A stretch of DNA of 64,000 bases from assembly GCF_027923765.1 (NCBI RefSeq), contig NZ_AP026709.1, forward strand, positions 801,501 to 865,500, given 5' to 3'. The notes under the pieces are model-generated. The model ran no database searches. It saw only the letters and a list, made by a program, of their open reading frames with translations, and was not told the origin of the DNA. The first letter of the stretch is position 1. Each line of letters begins with the position of its first letter. The position numbers were made by a program, and so were the translations under genes. This DNA comes from Pseudodesulfovibrio nedwellii (GTDB lineage: Bacteria > Desulfobacterota > Desulfovibrionia > Desulfovibrionales > Desulfovibrionaceae). This document shows, piece after piece, positions 8,308-16,615 of the stretch.

Positions 8308-9453
8308 TTATTTTACAGTACCGACAACGCCTTCAACAAACCACATCATATCATGCAGTTGGGCGTCGGTGGCTTTTTCGCCATCGGCGATCTTGATTGT
8401 ACCGCTCTGATCCTTGATAGGACCAACAAAGCAGATATCGTTGCCCTTAACCAACTCGGCACGTTTGGCCATGACAGCACTCTTGACGTCTTCCGGGACC
8501 ATCGGCCCCATAGGGGCGATATCGACAACGCCGTCTTCCATGGACCACCAAATAGACTCGTCACCCTTCCAGGAGCCGTCGCGAACCTGTTCCACAGTCT
8601 TGGTATAGACCGGGCCCCAGTTCCAGATAGCGGAAGTCAGGTGAGCCTTGGGAGCAAAAGAAGACATATCGGAGTTGTAACCAATGGAGTACATTCCAGC
8701 TTCTTCAGCGGCTTCCTGCGGTGCAGGAGAATCCTGATGCTGAGCGATAACGTCACAACCTGCATCCAGAAGAGATTTGGCAGCATCTTTTTCGAGTGCC
8801 GGGTCATACCAAGTCTTGGTCCAGACAACACGCACTTCAACATCCGGATTCATCTGGCGAGCACCGACAGCAAAGGCGTTGATGCCGCGAATAACTTCGG
8901 GAATCGGGAAGGCAGCCACATAACCGAGCTTGTCGGTCTTGGTCATGGCACCAGCCACCATACCGGTCAAGAAACGAGCCTGATAAACACGACCGAAATA
9001 ATTAGTGACGTTGGCAGATTTCTTGAAGCCGGAACAATGCATGAACTTGGCGTCCGGGAATTCTTTACCAACCTTGATGGTCGGATCCATGTAGCCAAAA
9101 CTCGTGGTGAAAATAATGTCGAAACCTTTGCGAGCCATGTTGCGGATAACACGCTCGGAATCAGCACCTTCAGGTACGGACTCAACAAAAGAAGTCGTCA
9201 CCCAATCAAGGGCATCCACGGCTTGACGGCCCTGGTCGTGAGCATATGAATAACCGGCGTCTCCGACCGGGGAAACGTAAACGAATCCGGCCTTGACGGT
9301 TTTGGGCTCTTCCTGAGCGGGAGCGGCAGCTTCTTCAGTCTTTGCAGGCTCTTCAGCTTTTTTCTCCTGAGGAGCTTCGCCACAGGCAACCAGGGACAGG
9401 AGTAGCGCCATGCACATGGCGGATACACCAAACAGTTTCAGCAATTTTTTCAT
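8308..9453 (-). CDS. BMP-family substrate-binding lipoprotein (nucleoside/purine)
   Basis: A 381-residue BMP (basic membrane protein)-family lipoprotein. The signal peptide ends in a lipobox LVAC with Cys24, followed by an acidic/alanine linker (about residues 25-52). The binding domain begins KAGFVYVSPVGDAGYSYAHDQGR, the family motif, with DIIFTTSFGYMDP and CDVIAQHQDSPAPQEAAEE further on. GGAGAGG precedes the ATG. It delivers the substrate to the two permeases. The adjacent xanthine/guanine phosphoribosyltransferase gene supports purine nucleosides or bases as ligand; that is inference. Confidence 0.9.
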   Translation of the reverse strand: MKKLLKLFGVSAMCMALLLSLVACGEAPQEKKAEEPAKTEEAAAPAQEEPKTVKAGFVYVSPVGDAGYSYAHDQGRQAVDALDWVTTSFVESVPEGADSERVIRNMARKGFDIIFTTSFGYMDPTIKVGKEFPDAKFMHCSGFKKSANVTNYFGRVYQARFLTGMVAGAMTKTDKLGYVAAFPIPEVIRGINAFAVGARQMNPDVEVRVVWTKTWYDPALEKDAAKSLLDAGCDVIAQHQDSPAPQEAAEEAGMYSIGYNSDMSSFAPKAHLTSAIWNWGPVYTKTVEQVRDGSWKGDESIWWSMEDGVVDIAPMGPMVPEDVKSAVMAKRAELVKGNDICFVGPIKDQSGTIKIADGEKATDAQLHDMMWFVEGVVGTVK

Positions 9454-9571
9454 GTGGACCTCTCCGTTAGCGATTTATTATCTCAAAACTCTATCCCAGC
9501 GAGTCCATTCGAGCAAGGCTCAAAGGGAACTGCTGGGAGTAATCAGCGTGGATAGTATTTTTTTTCTTCAC

Positions 9572-10060
9572 TTATTCATCGTCAGAAACTTGGGCGATTG
9601 GTTCAACAAATTGAGTACCTGCGTCCCAAGGAAATAAAATCCAGGTGTCCTGGCTCACTTCCGTTATATATGTCTCGACCAAAGGACGCCCTTCGGGCTT
9701 GGCATAAACCGTGGCAAAATGCGCTTTAGGCACCATGTCACGAGCTAATTTTGCGGTCTTACCGGTGTCAACGAGATCATCGATGAGCAACCAGCCTTCT
9801 CCGTCACAATCTACCTGTTTGAGAACATTGGTCTCACCCTGCTCTTTCCAATTATAGGAAGAGAGACAAATGGTATCAATCAAATGAATATCCAGTTCTC
9901 GAGCAATGATCGCAGCCGGAACCAAGCCACCACGCGTAATGGCAAGAATACCTTTCCATGGCCCCTTTTCAACAAGTCGCCAGGACAAGGCTCTGCAATC
10001 ACGATGTAGCTGTTCCCAAGAAACCGGGAACATCTTCTGGTATCTGCTCTTGTCACCCAT
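9572..10060 (-). CDS. gpt: Xanthine-guanine phosphoribosyltransferase
   Basis: A 162-residue type I phosphoribosyltransferase that attaches PRPP to xanthine, guanine or hypoxanthine for purine salvage. The PRPP loop [12 protein letters not shown] is at 91-102; [31 protein letters not shown] and [19 protein letters not shown] match Gpt closely along its length (Gpt of E. coli is 152 residues). The start is ATG 10060 with AGGAGA 9 bases upstream; the longer frame adds 23 unlikely residues. It is transcribed toward the purine-type ABC importer 118 bases downstream, so uptake and salvage are probably co-expressed. Confidence 0.92.
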   Translation of the reverse strand: MGDKSRYQKMFPVSWEQLHRDCRALSWRLVEKGPWKGILAITRGGLVPAAIIARELDIHLIDTICLSSYNWKEQGETNVLKQVDCDGEGWLLIDDLVDTGKTAKLARDMVPKAHFATVYAKPEGRPLVETYITEVSQDTWILFPWDAGTQFVEPIAQVSDDE

Positions 10061-10153
10061 AGTGAAACATCTCCTGCATGTGCTGTTCAAAGGAATTGGC
10101 TTTCTACCCGTATCAAACCGCTTAATCAAGCAATTCTACGCCCTAATTACACC

Positions 10154-11101
10154 TTATCGCGCCAGCAGTTGCATTCCGTAAAACCCAGCCCCGTATAATC
10201 CGCTCTCTTCATTACAATTGAGTCGAATAGGAACAGAATGCAAAAAGTCGCCATATATATGAGAATTATGAAATTCTTCCAAAAATTCCGGGACAGTAAC
10301 AAACATGGGATTCTTGGCAGCAATGCCACCGGCAATAAAAAAACCACCGTGAGACATAACTCCGATGGCCCAATCGCGACATGCCCGAGCGTAAAAACGA
10401 GCATACCATTTGGTCGTTGCATCTCTTATTGTAATGGACGCTGAGACCTCTTTTGGGGTCAAATTCTTACCTGTCAAAAATTTATGCACCAATTTCAATC
10501 CTAACCCGGTGACAACGGAATCACCTTCCGGCCAATTCCGACCACTTTCCTGACGGTTAAAGTCACCGTAGTCGGATTCTTCTTTGCCCAAAAAAGGGAA
10601 AGCCATATGTCCGCCCTCAAAAGGCAATGCACTCCAGCCGCAATCAGTGGGAATAAGCGCGGAATATCCAAGACCAGTTCCAGCCCCGATAATAGCTATG
10701 GGATCACCGTCGACACCCGTCCCCTCCTGGAGAATCATAGCTTCGTCTACGGCAGACGTTCTACAGGCAAAGGCTTGCGCGGCAAAATCGTTGATGACAC
10801 TCACGGCTTTCGTCCCGAAATCGATATCCCGAATATCAATTCCCCAAGATGCATTGGTCAAACAGGGACATTCCACACCACCAACAACCGCTCCGGCAGC
10901 CGCGACAACAACACTCTCAAAAGACCCCGGATATGCAGAAAAATCACTGCTCCAGAGTTGTTCCAAAAGCTGAGAAAAAGTCTCCGCGCCATGGGTTTTC
11001 AGCCAAATTGAATCCACCATGACAAAGCCGTCACCCGTGGTTTCAAAAAGAGCAAACCGACTGTTAGTGCCACCTATATCAGCGGCTAGAATCTTCGCCA
11101 T
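10154..11101 (-). CDS. glk: Glucokinase
   Basis: A 315-residue member of the bacterial glucokinase family (ASKHA fold). DIGGTNSRFAL (8-18) is the phosphate-1 loop, IND (103-105) holds the catalytic Asp, GAGTGLG (139-145) contacts ATP and EGGH (162-165) the sugar; GGFFIAGGIAAKNP closes the site. It makes glucose-6-phosphate in the cytoplasm. The start is ATG 11101 with GGGAGG about 10 bases upstream. It lies on the same strand as gpt, 93 bases ahead of it; co-transcription is possible but unproven. Confidence 0.92.
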   Translation of the reverse strand: MAKILAADIGGTNSRFALFETTGDGFVMVDSIWLKTHGAETFSQLLEQLWSSDFSAYPGSFESVVVAAAGAVVGGVECPCLTNASWGIDIRDIDFGTKAVSVINDFAAQAFACRTSAVDEAMILQEGTGVDGDPIAIIGAGTGLGYSALIPTDCGWSALPFEGGHMAFPFLGKEESDYGDFNRQESGRNWPEGDSVVTGLGLKLVHKFLTGKNLTPKEVSASITIRDATTKWYARFYARACRDWAIGVMSHGGFFIAGGIAAKNPMFVTVPEFLEEFHNSHIYGDFLHSVPIRLNCNEESGLYGAGFYGMQLLAR

Positions 11102-11143
11102 CAGTAAAATGCCTCCCGTGAGCGGAACACTATCATAATCAGA

Positions 11144-11174
11144 CAAAAAGAAAAGGAGCCTGAAGGCTCCCTTT
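11144..11174 (-). terminator. Intrinsic terminator after the motA-like gene
   Basis: Stem GGAGCC (11155-11160) with GGCTCC (11165-11170) and loop TGAA, flanked by A/T pairs. On the minus strand it runs into TTTTCTTTTT. It separates the stator genes from glk. Confidence 0.85.
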
Positions 11175-11197
11175 TCTGCTGCATCGATTGGATTTGG

Positions 11198-12070
11198 CTA
11201 CGCCGCTTCTGTCGCTTTTTCCGTGGATCTCGTCATCGATGGCATATCTGCCAACTCCACAGCTTGCTGTTTTTTCTGTACATACTTCCGGGTAATTCTA
11301 CGCAAAGTTTCCGTCTTGCCTTCGCGTTCACTAGGACTCAGGAATGAAGCCAGTTTACGTTCGAGCTTGTAGGAATTCTGTTCCTTACTGATAGCAATAA
11401 TCCCTTCAAGGACCAATTTCTGATTCAACAATTCAGCACGAGTGGAAAAATTAATATTCTCTGCAATAGGGGAAAACACAAGATTGCTCAAAATCAACCC
11501 ATAAAGAGTAGAAATAAATGCCACAGGAATATTTTTGAGAATAACTGCCGTATCATTGATTCCCATAAGAAGACCAATCAAGCCAATAACGCTGCCTGCA
11601 ACACCAAACGCCGGTGCCATTCGGGCTAAAGTCTGAAAAAAACGCTCACTCTGTTGACGACGAAGATTGAAAAAAGCCATCTCGGCATTCAAGCATTCAC
11701 GAATTTCATCTTCTTTGTAGTTATCCACCAACAGAATCAGTCCGTTCTTCATAAAAGAACTGGTATCGTTGGCTTTTGAACGTTCCAATGAAAGGATGCC
11801 ATCTACTTTACTTTTGACCGAAAGGTCGAGCAACGTGTTGACAATGGACTCAGCCGAAACACTTTTGGTAGAATATATGTTTTTCGCCACCCTGAATGCG
11901 TTTTTCACGTGCCGCGCCGGGTAGCTCATCAACATTGCGGCTGTCAGACCAGATATGACAACCAAAAATGCGGCCAGATTAAAATAGGCCCCAGCGGCTC
12001 CGGTCAGCATAAAGCTGCACACGAAAATGACGAGACTCAATCCTACGCCAATAAAATTCTTTCTACTCAT
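11198..12070 (-). CDS. MotA/PomA-type stator protein
   Basis: A 290-residue MotA-family membrane protein with N-terminal TM1-TM2 (about residues 3-48), a cytoplasmic domain and a C-terminal TM3-TM4 pair. ARMAPAFGVAGSVIGLIGLLM is the MotA hallmark around TM3, containing the conserved Pro. The start is ATG 12070 with GGAGA 6 bases upstream, 16 bases after the motB-like stop. It forms an ion-driven stator with the partner upstream. No other flagellar gene lies in the window, so the pair could power the flagellum or another machine. Confidence 0.85.
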   Translation of the reverse strand: MSRKNFIGVGLSLVIFVCSFMLTGAAGAYFNLAAFLVVISGLTAAMLMSYPARHVKNAFRVAKNIYSTKSVSAESIVNTLLDLSVKSKVDGILSLERSKANDTSSFMKNGLILLVDNYKEDEIRECLNAEMAFFNLRRQQSERFFQTLARMAPAFGVAGSVIGLIGLLMGINDTAVILKNIPVAFISTLYGLILSNLVFSPIAENINFSTRAELLNQKLVLEGIIAISKEQNSYKLERKLASFLSPSEREGKTETLRRITRKYVQKKQQAVELADMPSMTRSTEKATEAA

Positions 12071-12086
12071 AACATTCTCCAATCGA

Positions 12087-12809
12087 TCAGCTTTGATGGA
12101 CGATGACGATTTCAACTCGCCGGTTTTGCGCCTTGTTGGCTTCGGACGTATCAGGCACTTCCGGTTGATACGATCCTCTGCCAGTTATGATAATTCGCTT
12201 GGGAGCGATCCCGAATTGCGTGATAAGGAATTCAGCCACGTTGGCCGCTCGTTGTGAAGACAACGTAAAGCTTTGCGTACCTTCCGACTCGCTCTTGTCC
12301 GCGAAACCGATAACATGAACAGCACCGAGACTGAGCTTCACTACTTCGGCAACCTCGTTCAAGTACTGCCAGGATTCAGCCTTGAGTTCCCCGGATTTCT
12401 CGTCAAAAAACAATGCTCCACGCAATGAAATACGCACCTGTCCAGGGACTTCCCTGATAACAGAAATTCCCTTTGAACGAGATCGAAACAGAACTTCTGT
12501 CTCTGCGACACGCACGACATCTTGAGAACCACCGCTTTCCGCTCGGCTAGCAATCTGTCCAATCAATCCGATAAGAGGATCAAGTGTACTCGCAGCCTGC
12601 GCCTTTTCCGCGGTCTGATGACTAAACAGGATTTTTACATCCTGATGAGTGCTGGCATACATAAACAGCACCACAAACAGGACAAACATGACCATCATCA
12701 GATCAGCCCACGGCACGGACCAATCGTTCATGCCACGGATTGCGCCTTCGCCTTCCATTTGGCTAAATGATGAAAAATCTTTAGTAAAACTCTTTTCAAT
12801 TTGCTGCAT
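12087..12809 (-). CDS. MotB-type stator protein with OmpA domain
   Basis: A 240-residue protein with one membrane helix near the N terminus (WADLMMVMFVLFVVLFMY) bearing Asp36, the expected ion-binding residue. The C-terminal OmpA/MotB peptidoglycan-binding domain (about 120-240) has GFADKSESEG, SSQRAANVAEFL, ITGRGSYQP and NRRVEIVI. The linker is short compared with enteric MotB. AGGAGAATAC precedes the ATG. It is the first gene of a two-gene motB-motA operon, the reverse of the common motA-motB order. Confidence 0.87.
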   Translation of the reverse strand: MQQIEKSFTKDFSSFSQMEGEGAIRGMNDWSVPWADLMMVMFVLFVVLFMYASTHQDVKILFSHQTAEKAQAASTLDPLIGLIGQIASRAESGGSQDVVRVAETEVLFRSRSKGISVIREVPGQVRISLRGALFFDEKSGELKAESWQYLNEVAEVVKLSLGAVHVIGFADKSESEGTQSFTLSSQRAANVAEFLITQFGIAPKRIIITGRGSYQPEVPDTSEANKAQNRRVEIVIVHQS

Positions 12810-12896
12810 GTATTCTCCTGCGCATCTACGCGCACGATATGAAGCAAGAATCTTACCACAACAGTAACCAGCTAAAATACAGGCATTTATTTTCTT

Positions 12897-12925
12897 GTAA
12901 TATGTCCTTCATTTTAGAATGACAA
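12897..12925 (-). promoter_or_regulatory. Candidate sigma70 promoter for the stator operon
   Basis: On the minus strand TTGTCA (12925-12920) and TATTAC (12902-12897) are 17 bases apart, about 88 bases before the motB-like start. This looks like a housekeeping promoter and not a sigma28 or sigma54 flagellar promoter. Confidence 0.5.
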
Positions 12926-12981
12926 AAAGCTGACAGCCTGTGCGTTGACTCGGGCAAGAATATGGGAGAAACATTGATTCC

Positions 12982-13596
12982 ATGACAACATCGCAAGGAC
13001 CGTTCACCACCATCAGTCCCATTATCTTGGCTTCAGGCTCACCCAGACGGCGCGAACTTCTGGCCGACCTCGGTCTTGAATTCACAGTACATCCAAGTCC
13101 GCTTAATGAACCGAAGCCAGAAACAAATGAATCCCCGCTAAAATATGTCAAACGAATGGCAGAACTGAAAACGCTGGACATTGCCCGGCATTATGCAGGC
13201 CAAACCATACTTGGCGCCGACACCATCGTAGTTTTAAACGACCGTATTATGGGTAAACCCATAAATGATGCACATGCCTTGGAAATGCTCATGACATTGT
13301 CTGGCAACACGCATCAAGTCATCACCGGGTTTTGTATGGTAATGCCCGACGACACACGCATTACCAAAGCCATCAGCACGGATGTCGACATGCGCTCCTC
13401 CACCGAAATAGAACTCAAGAGGTATATTGCTACCGGCGAGCCTGCAGATAAGGCGGGAGCGTATGCCATTCAAGGGGTTGGAACATTTCTTGTTACCGCG
13501 ATTCGAGGATCATACACCAATGTAGTCGGATTGCCTGTCGCACGAGTTCTGGACGAACTTCTCGCTTCAAAAATCATTACGCCTGCAAAAATCTAA
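12982..13596 (+). CDS. maf: Maf-family nucleotide pyrophosphatase (dTTP/UTP type)
   Basis: A 204-residue Maf protein. ILASGSPRRRELL (15-27) is the family phosphate-binding motif, followed by KAELKT-like MAELKTLDIA, LGADTIVVLNDRIMGKP and GEPADKAGAYAIQGVG. Maf enzymes hydrolyse non-canonical or canonical nucleoside triphosphates to monophosphates; the KAGAYAIQG form fits the YhdE (dTTP/UTP) branch. It is transcribed divergently from the stator operon, with a 172-base shared upstream region. A weak long-loop hairpin with a T-run follows the stop. Confidence 0.88.
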   Translation: MTTSQGPFTTISPIILASGSPRRRELLADLGLEFTVHPSPLNEPKPETNESPLKYVKRMAELKTLDIARHYAGQTILGADTIVVLNDRIMGKPINDAHALEMLMTLSGNTHQVITGFCMVMPDDTRITKAISTDVDMRSSTEIELKRYIATGEPADKAGAYAIQGVGTFLVTAIRGSYTNVVGLPVARVLDELLASKIITPAKI

Positions 13597-13674
13597 ACCC
13601 AATACGAAACTCTCTGCCTTCAACGATCAAGCATTACGGGTTTTATTTAATTTGATTAAAATGGATTCCATTTC

Positions 13675-13702
13675 TTGACTTTTAGTTAGGCATCCTTACA
13701 AT
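13675..13702 (+). promoter_or_regulatory. Strong sigma70 promoter of the MarR gene
   Basis: TTGACT (13675-13680) and TACAAT (13697-13702) are separated by 16 bases, close to consensus. The expected transcription start, about 13709, falls just before or on the ATG at 13710. Confidence 0.7.
13685..13699 (+). promoter_or_regulatory. MarR operator in the marR promoter
   Basis: GTTAGGCATCCTTAC is an imperfect copy of the palindrome found at 14215-14233. It fills the space between the -35 and -10 elements, so a bound repressor would block RNA polymerase. Autorepression is inferred from position, as is usual in the MarR family. Confidence 0.65.
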
Positions 13703-13709
13703 GCTTGTC

Positions 13710-14180
13710 ATGAACGAATTCAGAGAATCTTATGAAACAATGCAGCATGCGTTGCTTGAGCTTGTCGATACAGTGAACGCACATCATCGTGGTGGCGTAG
13801 ATTTCGGCACTGGACATAGGTTGCACCCTGCTGAAATTCATACCATAGCAACAATTGGTGATGAACCCCAAATTACTGTCACGCAGTTGGCTGAACGACT
13901 CTCCGTTTCCAAACCAACTATCTCTGAACGCATCGGTAAACTCATGAAGAAAGGCCTTGTTGAAAAGGGGATAAAGCCCTACGACGCCAAGGCTGTCACC
14001 CTACTGCTCACTAAAACAGGATGGACGGCCTACACCCATCATGAAGCTCACCACGACAAAATGTTTGATGTATTCGTATCACAATACGGTGAAAAATCCG
14101 AAATCATGGCTCAAAAACTCAGTCAAGCCCTGCACGAAATGCAAAATTTAGCAGAATTGTTTGACTGCCATAACGATTAA
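13710..14180 (+). CDS. MarR-family transcriptional regulator
   Basis: A roughly 156-residue winged-helix regulator. Helix-turn-helix region: ITVTQLAERLSVSKPTISERIGKLMKKG, then the wing LVEKGIKPYDAKAVTLLLTKTG and a C-terminal dimerisation helix. An ATG at 13701 lies inside the -10 element, so it cannot be used if that promoter is right; ATG 13710 sits at the predicted transcript 5' end, and the gene would then be leaderless. No Shine-Dalgarno precedes either. Palindromes upstream of this gene and of the flavodoxin gene imply that it controls both. The inducing ligand is unknown. Confidence 0.85.
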   Translation: MNEFRESYETMQHALLELVDTVNAHHRGGVDFGTGHRLHPAEIHTIATIGDEPQITVTQLAERLSVSKPTISERIGKLMKKGLVEKGIKPYDAKAVTLLLTKTGWTAYTHHEAHHDKMFDVFVSQYGEKSEIMAQKLSQALHEMQNLAELFDCHND

Positions 14181-14214
14181 ATAATTATTTTTTGTTCATA
14201 TTTTTTTAAACCAG

Positions 14215-14233
14215 TTGTTAGGCAGCCTAACAA
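14215..14233 (+). promoter_or_regulatory. Perfect 19-bp palindrome, probable MarR operator
   Basis: TTGTTAGGC-A-GCCTAACAA is a perfect inverted repeat just upstream of the flavodoxin ribosome site (AAAGGAG at 14236-14242). Its core matches the imperfect copy in the marR promoter. Confidence 0.7.
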
Positions 14234-14247
14234 GAAAAGGAGCATCC

Positions 14248-14826
14248 ATGAAAGTGTTACACGTTTTCCATTCACAAACTGGAAACACAAAAAAAGTTGC
14301 ACAAACTATTGAAAAATCAGTGATTGAGTCAGGTTGTAAAATAACAACGGTACAAGCAAAGGCAAAAGGAGACCCAATACAACTCATGGACTATGACTTG
14401 GTTCTGATTGGTTCGGGAGTGTATGGATGGCTTCCGGGAAAACCCATGATGGATTGGTTGGCCGAACGAGCAAAAGAGAGCATGACCGAATTTGGCGGGT
14501 CGGGAATTCTCAAACCAGGTTCTCCACGATTATTAAACAAATACGTTGCTATCTATTGCACGTTTGGTGGAAGCCATACTGGCATCAACGAGGCCATTCC
14601 TGCCGTAAAATACATGGGGCAATTATTTGATCATTTAGGATTCACCATTGCTGCTGAGTGGTACATGCCGGGTGCATATGGAGTCCCGAAACTGGAACAC
14701 CACAACACGCAAGGTCGACTTGGTGATATTAGAAACCGTCCTAACGAAAATGACTTAAATGCAATGGCTGAAAAGGTAAAAGGATTGATAGCGTCAATCA
14801 AACCTCCTACTTCCCCGGTTGAGTAA
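14248..14826 (+). CDS. Flavodoxin-like protein
   Basis: A 192-residue flavodoxin-fold protein. SQTGNTKK (9-16) is the FMN phosphate loop, IGSGVYGWLPGKPM the second FMN loop and CTFGGSHTG the third. It is longer than electron-transfer flavodoxins (about 150) and closer to flavodoxin/NADPH quinone reductase-type proteins. The start is ATG 14248 with AAAGGAG upstream; the longer frame would run through the operator. It lies 67 bases after the marR-type gene and behind a palindromic operator, so it is probably the regulator's target, perhaps in redox or electrophile stress. Confidence 0.82.
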   Translation: MKVLHVFHSQTGNTKKVAQTIEKSVIESGCKITTVQAKAKGDPIQLMDYDLVLIGSGVYGWLPGKPMMDWLAERAKESMTEFGGSGILKPGSPRLLNKYVAIYCTFGGSHTGINEAIPAVKYMGQLFDHLGFTIAAEWYMPGAYGVPKLEHHNTQGRLGDIRNRPNENDLNAMAEKVKGLIASIKPPTSPVE

Positions 14827-14829
14827 GTA

Positions 14830-15593
14830 ATGAAAAAACCCATTATTCTGTCTGTTTCAGACGGATATTATGAATATTCTCACCCTCGGCAACTCCTCTT
14901 TCCCGGTGTTGCCGAGGCAGATCTCATGGCGGCAGGAATTCCGAGAGTAGAATGGGACTTCTGGATAAGCCCGTACACTTCAACAATTATTCAAACTGAA
15001 AAAACACCATTCTGGTTGATGCCGGGGCTGGTAATATCTCCAAAACAACTGGAAGGCTTGTTGATAATCTCAAACTAAAAAATATTCACCCGAACGATAT
15101 TGATTGCATAGTCCTTACTCATCTACACCCAGATCATATAGCGGGATTACTTCCTTCAAATGGTAATACTCTTTTCCCCAACGCGCGGATTCTCCTATCC
15201 GACATTGAATATTCTTATTGGCAGAAAAAACCAAATCTTCTTGAACTGAATATTCCACCTGAAGTTCGCAAAATGCTCCAAAGTACGACTTCTGAATTCT
15301 TGCAACGCTATGCTGACAGAATCGAAACCGTTTCGATGGATGAACAACTTATGGCAGATATCAGTCTATTTGCAGCCCCCGGTCATACTCCCGGCCATGT
15401 TGGAGTTGAAGTGCAAACAGACGACACTTTGTTTTTAATCGCAGGAGATGCTTTTTTACACCCTGCTCACTTTACTCATCCTGAATGATCATCATCCGTA
15501 GACATTATGCCCGAGACAGCAACACGTACTCGACGACACATCTTAGAACGGATAAAAAATGAATCGGCTACCACGCTTGGATTTCATTTGTAA
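14830..15593 (+). pseudogene. Decayed metallo-beta-lactamase-fold hydrolase
   Basis: The ATG at 14830 follows the flavodoxin stop by 3 bases and opens an 82-codon frame. The family core then continues in another frame: NTILVDAGAG (from 15003), the metal motif THLHPDHIAG (15117-15146) and GHTPGHVGVEV. Lesions are a frame change between about 14958 and 15003, a TGA at 14997 in the core frame, and a TGA at 15486 where HPEW is expected. Homologous-looking sequence (VDIMPETATRTRR) runs on to 15593 but ends early. Several lesions make a sequencing error an unlikely sole cause. Confidence 0.8.
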
Positions 15594-15726
15594 CATATAT
15601 GCGCTCAACGATTTATGAATATATCAATTCTCAATTCATTCATGTACAAGATCACAACGAATTGATGTATTATGAAAGGCCCTTCTCGCCATCTGGAATA
15701 ATTAGAATATCAAGGCATAAAAAACC

Positions 15727-16134
15727 ATGATCGAAGGATTGAGCCATATTACCCTTGTTGTGCAAGACTTGAAAAAGACATCCTCAATTTTTACAAAAAT
15801 ACTTGATGCCGAAGAGGTGTATGCAAGTGGCGATACGCAATACTCACTGTCTCAAGAGAAATTTTTTCTAGTTGGTGGTGTCTGGATCGCCATAATGAAA
15901 GGCCAGCCATTATCAGATAAAACATACAACCATATCGCCTTCAAAATTCCACACAATGAAATTGACAACTATGCAAAACGTATAGAGGCTCTAAATCTTC
16001 ACGTCCGTATGGACAGAAATAGAGTATCAGGTGAAGGTTGTTCACTATATTTCCATGACTATGACAACCATCTGTTTGAACTCCATACAGGTACACTCAA
16101 AGAACGACTGACGGCGTACGCCAAAGATGATTAA
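15727..16134 (+). CDS. fosX: FosX-type fosfomycin hydrolase
   Basis: A 135-residue vicinal-oxygen-chelate protein matching FosX end to end. FosX opens the fosfomycin epoxide with water using Mn(II). Metal ligands His7, His69 and Glu118 are present, and Glu44, the general base that distinguishes FosX from thiol-adding FosA/FosB, is in SQEKFF. Other matching segments are GLSHITLVV, TYNHIAFKI and YFHDYDNHLFELHTGTL. No strong Shine-Dalgarno is visible. It lies downstream of the decayed hydrolase and overlaps pgpA by 8 bases. Resistance is predicted, not shown; some chromosomal FosX homologues are weak. Confidence 0.85.
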   Translation: MIEGLSHITLVVQDLKKTSSIFTKILDAEEVYASGDTQYSLSQEKFFLVGGVWIAIMKGQPLSDKTYNHIAFKIPHNEIDNYAKRIEALNLHVRMDRNRVSGEGCSLYFHDYDNHLFELHTGTLKERLTAYAKDD

Positions 16135-16615
16135 CATGAAGACTCAATCGCCACTCGACAAACTTGCCTCAGCACTGGCAACTCTCGGCCCAATCGGACA
16201 TTTCCCCAAGGCTCCAGGGACATGGGGATCTCTGGCCTCCATTGTCGCGGCTCCATGGCTGTTCCTTTCTCTCCCTTTATGGGGACGTCTTGCTGCCCTG
16301 GCCGCTATCCTTCTCGTCGGAATCTGGGCTTGTGCTCGTGCAGAAGTCATATTCGATAAAAAAGATCCCGGTTGCGTCATCATTGACGAATTGTTCGGCC
16401 AATGGCTTGCCCTGCTTTTTTTTCACGGCATGCCTATTGGGTATCTGATTGTTGGATTCGGCCTATTCCGTTTCTTTGACATTCTCAAACCATGGCCAGT
16501 CAAATGGGCCGAAGACTCCTTCCCCGGCGGGCTTGGAGTCATGCTCGATGATGGCGTTGCAGGACTTTATGCCATGGGCGGCCTACACCTTCTTCATTAC
16601 ATTCTCTCCATATAA
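16127..16615 (+). CDS. pgpA: Phosphatidylglycerophosphatase A
   Basis: A 162-residue membrane enzyme that dephosphorylates phosphatidylglycerol phosphate. Family blocks are FPKAPGTWGSLAS (25-37), DPGCVIIDELFGQW and FFDILKPWPVKWAEDSFPGGLGVMLDDGVAGLYA, carrying the acidic residues that bind Mg2+. Three to four hydrophobic segments are visible. The ATG at 16127 overlaps the fosX stop; a second ATG at 16136 follows that stop by one base, and neither has a clear Shine-Dalgarno, so reinitiation after fosX is likely. Confidence 0.9.
   Translation: MINMKTQSPLDKLASALATLGPIGHFPKAPGTWGSLASIVAAPWLFLSLPLWGRLAALAAILLVGIWACARAEVIFDKKDPGCVIIDELFGQWLALLFFHGMPIGYLIVGFGLFRFFDILKPWPVKWAEDSFPGGLGVMLDDGVAGLYAMGGLHLLHYILSI

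Noticed and set aside
8167-9249. 360-codon plus-strand frame opposite the BMP lipoprotein gene
   Set aside because: It is an antisense shadow of a clear lipoprotein gene, with no family motif or ribosome site.
10061-10153. Purine riboswitch upstream of gpt
   Set aside because: The leader is under 100 bases and I could not find the conserved three-way-junction elements.
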